Part shown: piece by piece, positions 9,851-21,104 of the stretch | How the letters are laid out: each line of letters opens with the position of its first letter | Position numbering within the stretch: position 1 is the first letter of the stretch | Assembly: GCA_023213315.1 (NCBI GenBank) | Contig: JAKCPI010002806.1 | Span: 1 to 64,000 of the forward strand | DNA from: Euborellia annulipes | Taxonomy: Eukaryota; Arthropoda; Insecta; Dermaptera; Anisolabididae | Direction: 5' to 3' | Length of the DNA: 64,000 nucleotides | Notes under the pieces: generated by a model | Databases searched by the model: none | What the model saw: only the letters and a program-made list of their open reading frames with translations | What the model was told of the DNA's origin: nothing | Position numbers and translations under genes: made by a program

Positions 9851-10824
9851 GTATATTAATTTTATGTTGAGCCAGGGAAATTTTTTCAAATAAAAGTTAT
9901 TATTTAAAAAAGTTTATAATAATTTTCTAGTCACAATTTTTTAAAATTCAGTAATTAAAGAAAAAAATTACGATTACCTAACTTTCCCCACTAATCACCC
10001 ATCGCTTACAAGTAATGATTATCATACAATTTAATTTTTAAATTGCTTCTATTTTCATACTTTTTTTTTATATTGAATATTAATATCCATTTTAACTTTA
10101 TATACACATTGAAATCGCTATTCAGATGATTTTAATGATAATACTGATGTTCCCAATTTGTTTATTAATGAAATTATTCGCTTCCAGCGTCCACTTTTTT
10201 TTTAACCATTTAATCAACCAACATTTTTTTCTCCTTTCATTAATTAATTAACATTTCTATAAAGAAAGTGTGAAAATTTGAAACATGATTCATTTATTAT
10301 TATTAAACAGAATGGAATGATATGACATTCAATCAAATTAACACTCTCTTGTATTTTCTTTGTATTATTCAAGGTGTTGTTTGTTTTCACATCCTGTTTA
10401 AAAGAAATACAATAACTAATAGGGGACCCTCCGAAGCTCGTGGATATATTTTTATGGTATCTTCTTCTTCCTTTATATAAGGATTAAATATTGTTGTGCT
10501 TTCCTTTTTTTTAAATTTACTAACAGCTTAAAGCTTGTCAGTATTTTATAATTCCTACTTTAAGAGGGATTTGTTTTTGTATGGGGTTGGCTTTGATTAG
10601 AGATTTTAATTATACTATACGCCTCAAAATAAATTAGATAAGTTACGTTTCGTCTGAATTGATAAAAAGGTTGAAATAATTTTTTTTTTTTGGAGAAGTT
10701 AATTAGATATTAAGGTTTGATTATTGTATTATATTACTGGATTAATTTAATAATAATCAACTTTGTTGAAAAATCTTAAAAAAAAAATCTTTTTATAACA
10801 TCATGCTTTTTAAGTAAACACTTG
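9851..10824. other. AT-rich spacer
   Basis: No repeat family or gene seen. Confidence 0.5.
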
Positions 10825-11050
10825 CTTTAATGATTGTGTTTAACTTCATGAAAATGATTGTAGACGGCGCTGATGATTGTGTCTAACTTCATGGAAATGA
10901 CTGTAGATGGCGCTGTTGTCATTGCATATAAAATGCACGTGAGCAAGTGCACAGTACTTGAAAACGACTGCAGAATAAGCAGTCAAATGTTATAGAGTAT
11001 TTATATTTTTAATAAATAATTAATATAAATGTGGTATTCAATTAATATAT
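10825..11050. mobile_element. R5 element, partial
   Basis: Contains a 43-bp tandem duplication (GATTGTGTTTAACTTCATG and GATTGTGTCTAACTTCATGG, each ending in GTAGANGGCGCTG), then CAGTACTTGAAAACGACTGC and AGTATTTATATTTTTAATAA. The same end occurs at 20020-20083 in the larger R5 copy. Confidence 0.6.
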
Positions 11051-12072
11051 ATAAAAAAAAGAAAAAAATACGTGAGAAATTTTGAATTGGTTTAAAAAAA
11101 TTCATTAAAATATATTTTTTATTTATTTTAAATGAATGAAAAGGTTCCAAAGACATAAAAATCAAAATTTATTTTTTTAAGTCTCAACATTCCATTTTTT
11201 TACTTTCTCTTATTCTTATATATATTGATAAAAAAAAATATTATAAGAGTTAGAACTAAAATTTGGTCACGTCTAAAAGAAATTTTTTATTAACAAAACA
11301 CTTTTGTTGCTGACATACAATAAATAAATGAATTAATTAAAAGACGTCTCTTTTTCTGTCTTTTATTAAGGATTCGAATTCAAGAACATTTAAGAGATGT
11401 TTGCAAACTCTAAGATTTTTTTTATTTATTTATAAAATAAACTTAGCCGTTTGTATTTTAAAAAATTCATTGTGATAGAAACTTCGTAATTTAATTTAAT
11501 TGTATTTTTATTGGTGAGATTCGTCTCAGGGAATCCCCAAACCATTTAATTTTTTAAATAAAAGATATTGTTTTTATATTTAAAAAATATTCACCTTCCA
11601 AAAATTTATTTAATTAACTAAGAATAAAATTTTTTTTTAAATTGTGAATTAGGGAAAATTTCAGACACATTCTTTTTCTACATCTGAAAAATTCATTTAA
11701 TTGAATAATTTAGATTCTATGAAACTTCTAACTAGAACGCGTCTAGATCAAACAACTTGTTTATTTTCGAAACGATCAATCGAATCTAAATAAACGCTCT
11801 TTTATTGAAATAAATATAAATTTTTTCGAAGACAAAAATCTACATTTTTTTTTTACAACCAAATTCTTTGGCACGTGTATGCCACGTATTTTTTTTTCTG
11901 TCATTCCTGTTTTAAAGGATAACACGATCTAAATATATCATTTCAAATTAATTTGTTGGTCGGATAAAATTATGAGATAGGTAATCATGATTGGATTTAC
12001 ATATAAACCTCGCTTGGATTTGTTAATGCATTCAGTAGAAAATTAATTTCTATCTAAAAAATTAATAATTAA
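11051..12072. other. AT-rich spacer
   Basis: Nothing recognisable; only short dispersed homopolymers. Confidence 0.5.
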
Positions 12073-12408
12073 GAGGCCTCAAATTTTTTTTAAATTAAAG
12101 CTATTTAAAATATCTACAACTTATAGAAGCCCTTTTTTTGATTTTCGAAAAAAAAATTTTTTTTTAGATTAATCGCATTAAATAAATGATATTTAAAAAA
12201 AAGGAACTCTATAAGTTGTAGATAATTAAATTAGTAATCATTGTGTTAAAAAATAATTAATTTTTTGCCTTTAATTAATTAGCTGGAAAGTCTAGAATGA
12301 AATGCAATTTGTCCCTTGTTTTCCTATGGGGAACACTAACGCCATCTCTTGCCGCCTAGAGGAACTCCGTAGTCAAAAGCTTTCTAACGACTTTTCGAGA
12401 CGCGCACC
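12073..12408 (-). mobile_element. R7 TTAA-flanked MITE, minus orientation, one end shortened
   Basis: The right end reads GACTTTTCGAGACGCGCACC followed by TTAA (12409-12412), the inverse of the R7 start at 21190. The left end abuts TTAA (12069-12072) but stops at GAGGCCTCAAATTT, so the terminal 50 bp or so found in the other copies are missing. The internal ACGCCATCTCTTGCCGCCTA block is shared with 21.2 kb and 45.9 kb. Confidence 0.8.
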
Positions 12409-12412
12409 TTAA

Positions 12413-13218
12413 GCTACTTAAATTTTATTCATATTTTTTTTACTTAATACACAAACTGGATTTATTAAAATTCAACCACGAAAAAATATGAAAAACGATT
12501 GAAAATTCATTTTTTTTTACAATGTACAAAATTTACACCTTTTTTTTCAAGTTTTATTAAGCGATGAAAACAAAACGACTATATTCCATTCAAAGTGAAT
12601 AAATGATTTAATTTTCTCATTTTGTTCTAACAAAACAGAGTCATTATCTACGAACAATTTTTTTTTTTGCCAGTTTATTTCATTATTCTTAATCAAACTT
12701 TTGTTTTTTTTTTTTTATTTATATTTTTTTTTTTTGAATATCATTTCAGGTATTAAAAAAAAAGAAACCAAATAACAAGTAATAAAAGTCATTAACACTA
12801 TTTGTTTAGCGCAAAAATGAAATATTCTTTCATTTCCTATCTTCTCAAAGATATATTTATTTAAATAAATACATTAACATAAAATTTTTATAAGAAAAAT
12901 AAAACATATTTAAATATAATAAATTAGCAATTATTTTACACTAAATAAATATATCTCATTTAATCACTTAGATAAACAAAACACTCTAAATTGTTTGAAA
13001 TTTAGAATTAATGTTAATGAAAAGCCGATTAGGGATAAAATAGTTAATCTGATTTAAAGGGAACTCACGGTCAAATTTAGTGATGGTTAAAGAAAGTAAA
13101 AACCTGCCCCAATATGGTAACAAGAAAGTTACTATGTTCATTAATTGTTAAAAAAATAAAATTTTTTCTATGAAATTCATAAAAGTATATGAGATGGTTA
13201 AGGACAATTCAAGCATTA
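12413..13218. other. AT-rich spacer
   Basis: No element recognised; several runs of 8-13 T. Confidence 0.5.
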
Positions 13219-13825
13219 CACTGTAAAAAAAAATATATGAATTTTCACTCGTTATTAATAATATACTGTCGTGCTTGAATTTTAATATACCCAATTTGTG
13301 AAATCAAATTCATAAACTAGTTTATTAAGTAAAAAAATTGGAATCAATTTTTTTTTTTTAAGGTCTTTTTCGGCATCTAAGGCCATTTAGACCCCATCTC
13401 TATTTATTTCAAATGATTTGTAGTCAAATCAAATGAAATAAATTTTCCTCGCTTGGGACGGGAAGCGAACCCGGGACTCCGGTGCGAAAAGCTAATGTCT
13501 TCTCACTGAGCCACGGCTCCCGGGCAATTAATCAAATTTAAGTAGCTTAAAAAAATATAATATTCCTAACAAAGTGATTAGTCGAGATGGTAAAGGCATC
13601 GTACAAACTCATATATGAAGGGAAGAAACCAAGATCTCGAGTTCATACCACTCGAGGGACGATTTTTTTTAAAACTAATAGATAAAATTTTTAATAAACT
13701 GGTTTATGAAAGTTCATTTTTTGTATATGATCTTTTCATATACCCGAATGTAAAATTCATAAACAGTTTGTGTAACAAACTTCCTATCCTGGTTTATGAA
13801 TATCCTTTGAAAATTTTTAATAGTG
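13219..13825 (+). mobile_element. R2 MITE with tRNA-like core, carrying a SINE
   Basis: Ends CACTGTAAAAAA and TTTTTAATAGTG are inverted repeats and TA flanks both sides (13217-13218, 13826-13827). In the core, TTAGTCGAGATGGTAAAGGC resembles a tRNA A box and CTCGAGTTCATACC a B box with T-arm. A tRNA-derived SINE sits in reverse orientation at 13348-13525. The open frame 13615-13848 lies across the core and is not conserved among copies. Confidence 0.8.
13348..13525 (-). mobile_element. tRNA-derived SINE
   Basis: Read on the minus strand it starts GCCCGGGAGCCGTGGCTCAG, with the A-box-like GTGGCTCAGTGAG and the B-box-like GGTTCGCTTCCC 50-60 bases later, followed by a unique body with GTCTAAATGGCCTTAGATGCC and an A tail (T run 13348-13359 on plus). 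The same body occurs at 59723-59883. The tRNA-like head gives an internal RNA polymerase III promoter in known SINEs. Confidence 0.85.
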
Positions 13826-13925
13826 TACATAAACACATTTTTGACTGATTCGGACAATAATAAGCAAATCGTTAACCCCGGCTCTGCTTACATAAACATT
13901 TCGTTTAAAACTCATTCTTCATTTT
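13668..13925 (+). repeat. left copy of a 250-bp direct repeat around R1
   Basis: From TTTTTTTTAAAACTAAT through TGGTTTATGAATATCC, GACTGATTCGGACAATAATA and GCAAATCGTTAACCC to CTCATTCTTCATTTTT this segment recurs with few changes at 14981-15235. It comprises the right half of the R2 element plus its flank. One full R1 copy lies exactly between the two. Confidence 0.85.
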
Positions 13926-14062
13926 TACTTTCTCGTACCCTATATATGAAATATATAGAGAGAGAAAGTATTGCGATCATGTCAAAAATTCGATGTCGAG
14001 ATTTTGATGGATATACATGTTTTGAGGTCCCCTGAGTCCAAAAAAGTGGGTCCCGCAAATTG

Positions 14063-14106
<44 letters not shown>

Positions 14107-14125
14107 GTGTGCGTGCGTGTGTCTG
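14063..14125. repeat. GT microsatellite in R1
   Basis: Long GT run with interspersed ATGTATGTGTGTGCG variants at the microsatellite position of the repeat. Confidence 0.95.
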
Positions 14126-14430
14126 TATGTGTGGACAGATTTTTAGCATGAAGGAATTGAGCTACCGGATTGAAATTTTATATTTAACTTAGGTACCTTC
14201 CCACACGCTCAAAATAAGCTTTTGAACAAAATCGGCCAAAAAGTACTAGTACTTTACTGATGTACTTTTTCAGTTTTTTTCGATTTTCTCAAAATTCCCT
14301 CCAAGGATTTTTTTTAAAATTCAAAAATCAATTATTTTTTAGATGCTCTTTAAAATGTATATTCTCATTTTGCCGTTGAAATCTTCTGAAGACCACTTTA
14401 CTCTTGTTCTTCATAGGAAAGATAGAAATG

Positions 14431-14444
14431 GTTGCCATGGTAAC
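14431..14444. promoter_or_regulatory. RFX X-box motif inside R1
   Basis: GTTGCCATGGTAAC, the reverse complement of the motif in plus-oriented copies; full match to the X-box consensus. Confidence 0.6.
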
Positions 14445-14980
14445 GGAATTTAAATCTTTTTCTTTTTTATTAGATTAAAAATCAATTATTATTTAAATTC
14501 CCATTTTTTTTTAAATTTATTTGTGTCTTTAATTGTTTCAAAGAAAACATATATGTCTCTCTCTCACTTGCAAACATTATCGTCTCTCTCTACTCTTTTT
14601 AAATTCCCTTTCCACCTTATCTTCGCATAGGAACAATGTTAATTTCCTATAGGGATTTGTATGTTAATTTCGATTCAAAAGGGGGTCCCCTTTAGAACTT
14701 TTTAGGCATTTAAAATTTTATTTTCCAATTCTTATGAAATTTTGTATTTATTTACGATTCTATATTGTGTATAAAATGTCCAAATATGAGATTAAAATTT
14801 TGAAAAATAACCATAGTTTATTTGAAGCAGTCAACATTTAAAATGCAAGTTCGAAACTAAGGTGCTATCGGAAACTAAATATATCTCGACACAAAAAATC
14901 TGGTGTGACCAGCACAGTGCGCAACTTTCTCTTACCGAAGGGTAAGAGAAAGTTGTGTGCTGTGCGCCAGTCACACCAGA

Positions 14981-15235
14981 TTTTTTTTAAAACTAATGAT
15001 AAAATTTTTAATTTGAAGAAAGTTCATTTTTTGTATATGATCTTTTCATATACCCGAATGTAAAATTCATAAACAGTTTGTGTAACAGACTTCCTATCCT
15101 GGTTTATGAATATCCTTTGAAAATTTTTAATAGTGTACATAAACACATTTTTGACTGATTCGGACAATAATAAGCAAATCGTTAACCCGGCTTTGCTTTA
15201 ATCATTTTTTTTTAAACTCATTCTTCATTTTTTTT
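14981..15235 (+). repeat. right copy of the 250-bp direct repeat
   Basis: Matches 13668-13925 except for small indels, for example a shortened segment after AAATTTTTAATT. It contains the R2 right terminus again (TTTTTAATAGTGTACAT at about 15126-15142). Confidence 0.85.
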
Positions 15236-16139
15236 TTTATGGAACATTTTCGTACAATTTTGTTTTTTAATATACTGTTATACAAATGCGAATCCCTCCC
15301 AGTTGCTTAACTATATTACTTCTTTAATCAAAATCCTTAAAGTCCTACTTGACTTTTTTTAGGAGCTTGGAGGAGCCATTTTTTATTATTTATAGATTAA
15401 AATTGTATACTGGGAGTATTTATGAGATACCAACACACTAAGGTAGATAAAGAAATATGAAAATAATTTTAAAATAAACTCAATTAAGATTTAATATTAT
15501 TAATTATTATTAAATTGAAATATTTTTTAATGAGATCTTATCATTAGCATTCACTGACAATGCTAAGAATACGTGAATGTCTTTTTATTTCTAACATCAC
15601 TACAATAACAATTACAAAGAATACTTAAAAGTCTTCTTATTTTAAAAGAAATAAAATTAAATGTATACTAATATTAAAAATATTATTTCAAGAGAGAATA
15701 TGTTTTTATTTTTATTTATTAAAAATAGATAAAAAAAAAAATCAAAAATTTTGCAAAGAATACATAGATTTCTTTTCATTTCTAATATCTTCCTACATTT
15801 CCTATGAGAGAAATTATAACTTCAACAATTAATAACCAAAAAATTTATAGGAATTTCGGGATATAAATAATTTACCTGTAATTCATAAAAGGATATAAAA
15901 TTTAGTTTCAAAATTCCAACGGAAAGTTGCCCAAATAGAGCGTGACAGACAAATGGATATTAACGAATTATATAGTTCTATATATATATTATAGATTTTA
16001 TCAAAATCCACTTTAACGGATTTTTATATCAATACATCTTTGAAAATTGAATATAGTAAATTTGTTTGGGATTCACTATAATCTTATACTTTTAAATAAA
16101 TTTTTTAAACAATAATATTATTGTGTTGAATAGGCATAA
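15236..16139. other. AT-rich spacer
   Basis: No gene or family member seen. Confidence 0.5.
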
Positions 16140-16450
16140 GTGACACCCCCCCCCCCCCCTTCTCACGCTACCTTTATATATCTTCCCTTAATTTCTTGGA
16201 TTCCTCGGTTGTTGTTTATCCAGTTGCAATGAATGGGTGCCCCCAGTGGCGGGGGTGGTGATCGCTGCAAGCGCAATGCAAAATAGTCCCCGCAAATCAA
16301 TAACAAGCATGTAGGGTGTAGTGTGTAGGGTGTAGGGAACCCGGCTGCCTACCTTTGCTACCTTTGCTGGCCGCCGGGCCCACGGGCCGACTCGGCCCTT
16401 CACCCTTCACCCCTCGTTCTACGCATTACGCCACTAGCATACCCTATATT
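16140..16450. other. C tract and mixed-composition block with TAGGGTG repeats
   Basis: A run of about 14 C (16146-16159) is followed by sequence of higher GC. GTAGGGTGTAGTGTGTAGGG (16312 onward) is a short imperfect tandem repeat, and GCTACCTTTGCTGGCCGCCGG and CCCTTCACCCTTCACCCC follow. No coding domain is recognisable in the overlapping short open frames on either strand. Confidence 0.35.
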
Positions 16451-17073
16451 ACAATTGTAAGGGATCATCTTTCTCTTGAAAAGCAGAAAACAACATACGA
16501 TAGTCAATTAAAGTTTTATGAGAAGGTTGAGAATGAAATAAAATTCTTTAACACCCTATTTCTACTTCCTACTGTCAATTTTTTTTTTCTAATTCGAATA
16601 CAACATTAAGAAATAAAACGGTTTTATCTAAAATGCACTAAAATACGAAAAATATGCATATTTATGACAAAATGTATAAACGTGGGTGTTCATTGAATAA
16701 TTTATTTAATTAATTTAATATTTAAAGTTTCAATCAACACCCATGATCTGTTATAAAATATTTAAGAATTTTTTTTTTTTAATTAAAATTTTTCTTATTT
16801 TATTTTTTTTAGTATTATTATAAAAATTAAAACTAGAAGCGTTGAAAAATTATTTTTATTTTCCTTTAGGTTTTACGTAAATTCATTCAATAAACTTGGT
16901 TTTGATTTTAAAATTATGTAAAAATTCTAAAAAATTCCTCATTTCAGGCTGGAACATGGGCGCATCCAATCCAAAACGGAAGGGGAAGGGGGGCAACTTT
17001 TCTAATATCCATTTTATTATTTTATTTATTTCCACATTCTAACTGGATCTTTTCAACTTTATCTTCTCACAGA
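16451..17073. other. AT-rich spacer
   Basis: Nothing firm. GGCTGGAACATGGGCGCATC near 16957 followed by a G tract may be a decayed hAT end. Confidence 0.35.
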
Positions 17074-17327
17074 CAATGGCGGATCCAAAGGCGTTTCTCG
17101 GGGGTATGGGGGGGGGGGGGTAATCTGGTGCGACTGGTCGCACAGCACACAATTTTTTCTTGATTTCGGTAATTTAAAAGCGAATTCTGTACTTGTTTGC
17201 CAGAATATAAATACAAATCAAATTTTCAAGTATTAGTTTTTAAAATTTTTCATTAAAAATAATTTTTTTTTAAATCTAGGGGGGGGTAATTACTCCCTTT
17301 ACCCCCCCCCCCATGTATTCGCCCTTG
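17074..17327. mobile_element. hAT-like MITE with G/C tracts, containing an R1 end fragment
   Basis: Ends CAATGGCGGATCC and GGATTCG-like ..GTATTCGCCCTTG form inverted repeats followed by G and C tracts. Flanking octamers CTCACAGA and TTCACATA match at 6 of 8 positions, so the target duplication is plausible but eroded. From 17123 the first 45 bases or so of R1 (TCTGGTGCGACTGGTCGCAC) lie inside it. Confidence 0.5.
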
Positions 17328-17797
17328 TTCACATATGGCTTGAATTTTTCAGTTTTTTATTTATATTGTTTTTTATTTTAAGTTTTGAAGGGGGGTAGCT
17401 GCCCCTCCCCCCTGCTGGGTACCCCCATGGGCCGGGAGAGGGGGGAAGTAAAAATATAAAGTGAACTGATTTATCCTTTATATTAATATTTTATTAAAAT
17501 TTAAATAAAAAAAAAAAAAAAAAAAACTTTTTATGAAAATTAAAATTAAATACCGAAGTGGATCAAACTTGCCAACAGAGGGGCGGAAATTTTACATATA
17601 GGTTATATCAACAGAGAAACAAAAATAAATTGGAGGGGGGGGATAGATACCATTGTCGGGGGAGGGGGGGGGGCGGTTGCCTTCCTTAGCGGCGTCACTT
17701 ATTTAATTTTAATATACAAAATGTTTCAACGAGAACCAACGGTTGACGTTCAAATCTTATTTTTATGAAATTTATTTTTAAATAAACTCTTTTTCTT
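17328..17797. other. spacer with hAT-end remnants and an R4 end
   Basis: G/C-tract pieces at 17390-17440, 17630-17700 (ending TTCCTTAGCGGCGTCACTT) look like further eroded MITE ends. An A run of about 22 lies at 17508-17526. An R4 end motif (GTTTCAACGAGAACCAACGG) lies at 17722-17741. Confidence 0.4.
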
Positions 17798-17980
17798 TCC
17801 ATGCCTTATTCCCTCAGTGCGGGGTCGGTTTTTTTGCGACCGAAAGGAAAAGAACAGACCGGCCCATCGCATGGTCTGACGTCTGTTGAAAATATAGAAG
17901 GAAGGGATAGACATGCAAAGAACAGGACTGCCAGGCCTGCTCGGGTAGCTCGTGGTCGCCATTCAAGTACCCACAAGATT
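17798..17980 (-). mobile_element. GC-rich retroposon, copy 1
   Basis: On the minus strand it starts TCTTGTGGGTACTTGAATGG and GCGACCACGAGC, shares TTCAACNG..CATGCGANGGGCCGG with the copy at 42568-42778, and is clearly richer in CpG than its surroundings. TTATTTAA occurs next to both ends. Overlapping open frames on both strands differ between copies and do not look coding. Best read as a SINE or a LINE tail. Confidence 0.6.
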
Positions 17981-18309
17981 AAATAATTTTTACAAATAAT
18001 TAGCAAATTTAATTAATCAAACTCTCAAATGCTTAATTGTATACATTTATTACTTTATTTTAAAACTTGGGGAGACGCTAATGCCCCCCCCCCCCCCTTT
18101 TAAAATAGCTTGGCATATTTAAAATTATTTATTTTTCTCTCCCGGCCTGAGTTTATTGATGGAATTTCCATCCCCTATCTGAAACAAGACACTTTTGTTA
18201 ACATTTTAACCCTTCACTGGCCGGCCGTCCAAATTCGTTAGATAATTTCATTTTTTAATGTCACCAATAAATTTTCACTAAATAATTTATCACTTTTTTT
18301 TTTAATTTT
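17981..18309. other. spacer with C tract
   Basis: A run of about 15 C at 18085-18099 and AT-rich DNA; nothing else seen. Confidence 0.4.
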
Positions 18310-18545
18310 TTTTTTCTATAGGCCCTTTGTCCGGCTTGTCTCTTGTTGTAAGTTTACAAGGACCAATCAGTTGAAACTAAGCCATTACAGCGCATTGCCC
18401 AATAAGACAAATAGGCCTATGTCAATAGCCGGGGTTATCAGGGTAAACAGCCCGGCCCAAACAAACAACTCGCTTACCTGCCAGCCTTTGCACCCTCCAC
18501 CTTTCAAATCAAATGGCTCCTCCATAATTCATCGTCTGAAAAATT
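18310..18545. other. mixed-composition block, candidate regulatory element
   Basis: Not related to any repeat in the window. It contains the inverted short sequence CTTGTTGTAAGTTTACAAGG, AGCCATTACAGCG, GGGTAAACAGC and CCCAAACAAACAAC (forkhead-like sites), and CACCTTTCAAATCAAATGG. No open frame. Function is inference from composition and uniqueness only. Confidence 0.3.
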
Positions 18546-19234
18546 AAATTGTTTGAAAAAAATTAGGGAAAATTTGAAGGAAATTCCTCTCCCCCTCACC
18601 CCTTGACTTTGCTCTAAGCCGATTAGGTCACTCCCCTACCACCTTTGAATAAAATATCAGACAATCTTTTGCATACCTCTCCGTGACTTTATACTATTAA
18701 AATATATATAATTGTTCTATCTATACTAATTTAGAAAAAAAAAAGCGAAACTTTTAATCTATAATTACACTAATATACGATTCTTAACAAATTGGATTTT
18801 TTTTTTTAATATCCATTTATAAATTTAGATGTTTTATATTAAAAAACTACAGGTCTCAGGTCAACAAATTGAAATAAATAATAAAATTTTATCGATTATT
18901 TATTATTATAAATATTATTATTGATTTCGTATTTTTTTTTTTTTTTATTATAAAATATTTATTTAATCTAGTCTTATATCAGGCAATCAGCTATAAATAT
19001 ATATAATGAATATTAATGTGGAATTGATCGAAGAGGCCAATTCTATTAAATATTACAACACATGCATATTTTAAATTAAAATTACTCGGGTTATTTTTTT
19101 TTTTTTTTGGAGAGATTTCATTAAATAAAAATAAATATTTTTTGGATAATGAATTAAGAAAGAAAGAATTTGTAAATTAAAGAAGAATTTATTTAATATA
19201 TTAATATCTACACACTATTATTATGGGAGTTTTT
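18546..19234. other. AT-rich spacer
   Basis: No gene or family member; long T runs. Confidence 0.5.
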
Positions 19235-19452
19235 AATTATAAACCACATTTTTTATAGAATATAAATAAAGTATTATACAACGTTTCGACTACTTCTGCA
19301 GTAAGTTTTCAAGAACTCAAGCGAAATAACCTCTAAGGACACTTACTCACTGAAGTTAGTAGCATTTTATATGCAATGAAGTTAGCAACATATAGCATCA
19401 TCCCATGAAGTTAGACACCATCCGTGGGGATAATGCTATACTGAGTTGCATA

Positions 19453-19947
19453 CAGTGTAAAGAAAATATGAATTTTCAATCGTTTTTCATATTACTTTCT
19501 TTTACTTTACTTTCTTTCGTTTTTCATATACTTCATATTACTTTCTTGCTTGAATTTTAATGTACGCAGTTTGTGTATTAAGTAAAAAAAAAATATGAAT
19601 CAAATTTAAGTATCTTAAAAAAGTATGAATCAAATTTAAGTAGCTTAAAAAAGTATGATATTCTTAACAAATTAAGTAGTCGAGATGGTAAAGGCGTCGT
19701 ACAAATTCATATATGAAGGGAAGAAACCAAAAACTCAAGTTCAAACCTTTCGAGGAACTTTTTTTTTTAAATTAGTATATGAAATTTTTCATAAACCCGT
19801 TTATAAAACTTTTAATAAATTGGTTTATTAAAGTTCATTTTTTAGTATATGAACATTTCATTTACCCGAATATAAAATTCATAAACAGTTTGTGTAACAG
19901 ACTTCCTATACATGTTTATGAAAATCCCTTGAAAATTGTTAAAAGTG
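19453..19947 (+). mobile_element. R2 MITE nested in R5
   Basis: Ends CAGTGTAAAGAAAATATGAA and TTGTTAAAAGTG, flanked by TA (19451-19452, 19948-19949). The core has A-box-like TAGTCGAGATGGTAAAGGC (19677-19695) and B-box-like AAGTTCAAACC (about 19738-19748). Confidence 0.8.
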
Positions 19948-20081
19948 TATAAAATGCTACTACTGTAACTTCACATTAGTTTCCTTAGAGGTTAGTTCGC
20001 TTGAGTCGGTGCAAGCGCACAGTAATTAAAAACGACTGCAGAATAAGTAGTCGAAACGTTGTACAGTATTTATATTTTTAA

Positions 20082-20482
20082 TAGGGTCCGACCGAAACAA
20101 GATTTTCAGCCGAAACCGAAACCGAAACCGAATATTCGGCCTCAACCTTAGTTTCGGCCGAAACCGTAACCGAAACCGAAACTTCTATTTCCTATAAAAA
20201 TTTTTTTCATTTTACCTTTTTTTTCTTTGAATTTTTTTCCTCCCGTGAAAATCATTTTACCTTTTTTTAGGGAGACTAAATTTTTCTCCCTCAAGTGCAA
20301 ATTATTTGACCTTTTTTTTTTTGCATGCGAGTCTAATCCCATTTATTTTTTCAGACTCTGGTTTCGGCCGGCCGAAAGGTTCGGCCACTTTTTGGCCGAA
20401 ACCGAAACTACGGCCGAAACCATGATTTTTGGCCGAAACTGGCCGAAACCGTAACCGAAACCGAATATTCGGTCGGTTCCTA
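20082..20482 (+). mobile_element. R6 hAT MITE rich in CCGAAA, copy 1
   Basis: Ends TAGGGTCCGACCGAAAC and, in inverse, TAGGAACCGACCGAATATTC. Identical 8-bp flanks ATTTTTAA (20074-20081, 20483-20490). TARGG ends plus an 8-bp duplication fit the hAT superfamily. Both subterminal regions consist of CCGAAAC/GGCCGAAA repeats around a T-rich centre with ACCTTTTTT motifs. 401 bp, non-coding; the open frames here are read through the repeats. Confidence 0.9.
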
Positions 20483-20510
20483 ATTTTTAATTAATAATTA
20501 ATAACAAAAT

Positions 20511-21104
20511 TTTTTTAAATAATAATAACACTAACGACAAAAGCTTTAATAAACATATTCGTGATATCTACACTTTTTTTTTTTACAAATTTAATATCTT
20601 TAAATATAGCTGCTAAAAACAACTTGATCTTAATTCTGAAAGGAATGTTAGTACACTACAAACCCATTTACTTGACTTTATAATATCATATATATTAAGT
20701 TGCTGTATGGCGGTAGTTTGAATTAACTTAATTAAACCCATCCTATTGAATCTACACATAAGCAATGTTCTTAATTTATCGAATGTTTACAATGTAGAAG
20801 GAGTGCGTAGGGCTGATAAGTGCTTTGTCACTGTAATCCAAAACATATACTGATTATTTTGCATTACCTCTGCTACTTGATTTTGTCCGGATAGATTAGC
20901 CCTTTGGTCGACATTGTTTAGGAAATCTTAACAGAGAGAATTTTTAAAGGGCGGAATTAATTCCTATTATCAATTGTTTAACTAAAAGGGATTTAATTAC
21001 AGATGGAAATAAAAATATTTTGTTAGAATGAATAAATGAAATTATTAAGGGGTTATTAAAAACATCATCTAATTAAATTTTTTGATTATTTTTATAGAAA
21101 ATAA
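20511..21104. other. spacer
   Basis: Mostly AT-rich; 20690-20960 is of mixed composition but shows no exon or repeat I can name. Confidence 0.4.

Larger units (their letters stand above)
13926..14980 (-). repeat. R1 repeat, full-length, minus orientation
   Basis: Complete copy from its hairpin end (TACTTTCTCGTACCC) to the palindromic terminus (about 14890-14990), whose arms TCTGGTGTGACCAGCACAG and CTGTGCGCCAGTCACACCAGA are almost perfect, with ACTTTCTCTTACC facing GGTAAGAGAAAGT. The microsatellite is GT-rich here (14063-14125). X-box at 14431-14444. Confidence 0.9.
19235..20510. mobile_element. R5 palindromic element carrying R2 and R6
   Basis: Left arm has ACAACGTTTCGACTACTTCTG (19279) and CAAGCGAAATAACCTCTAAGG; the right arm has the inverse (CCTTAGAGGTTAGTTCGCTTG at 19983, AAGTAGTCGAAACGTTGTAC at 20046). 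Both arms include TAGCATTTTATA-type inner sequence. R2 occupies the centre and R6 interrupts the right outer end. Confidence 0.75.

Noticed and set aside
13440..13525. Functional tRNA gene
   Set aside because: A and B boxes are present but the acceptor and anticodon arms do not fold, and the sequence continues into a SINE body shared with 59.7 kb.
17750..18006. Three overlapping frames in the GC-rich retroposon
   Set aside because: The frames are not preserved between the 17.8 and 42.6 kb copies, so the element is not translated here.
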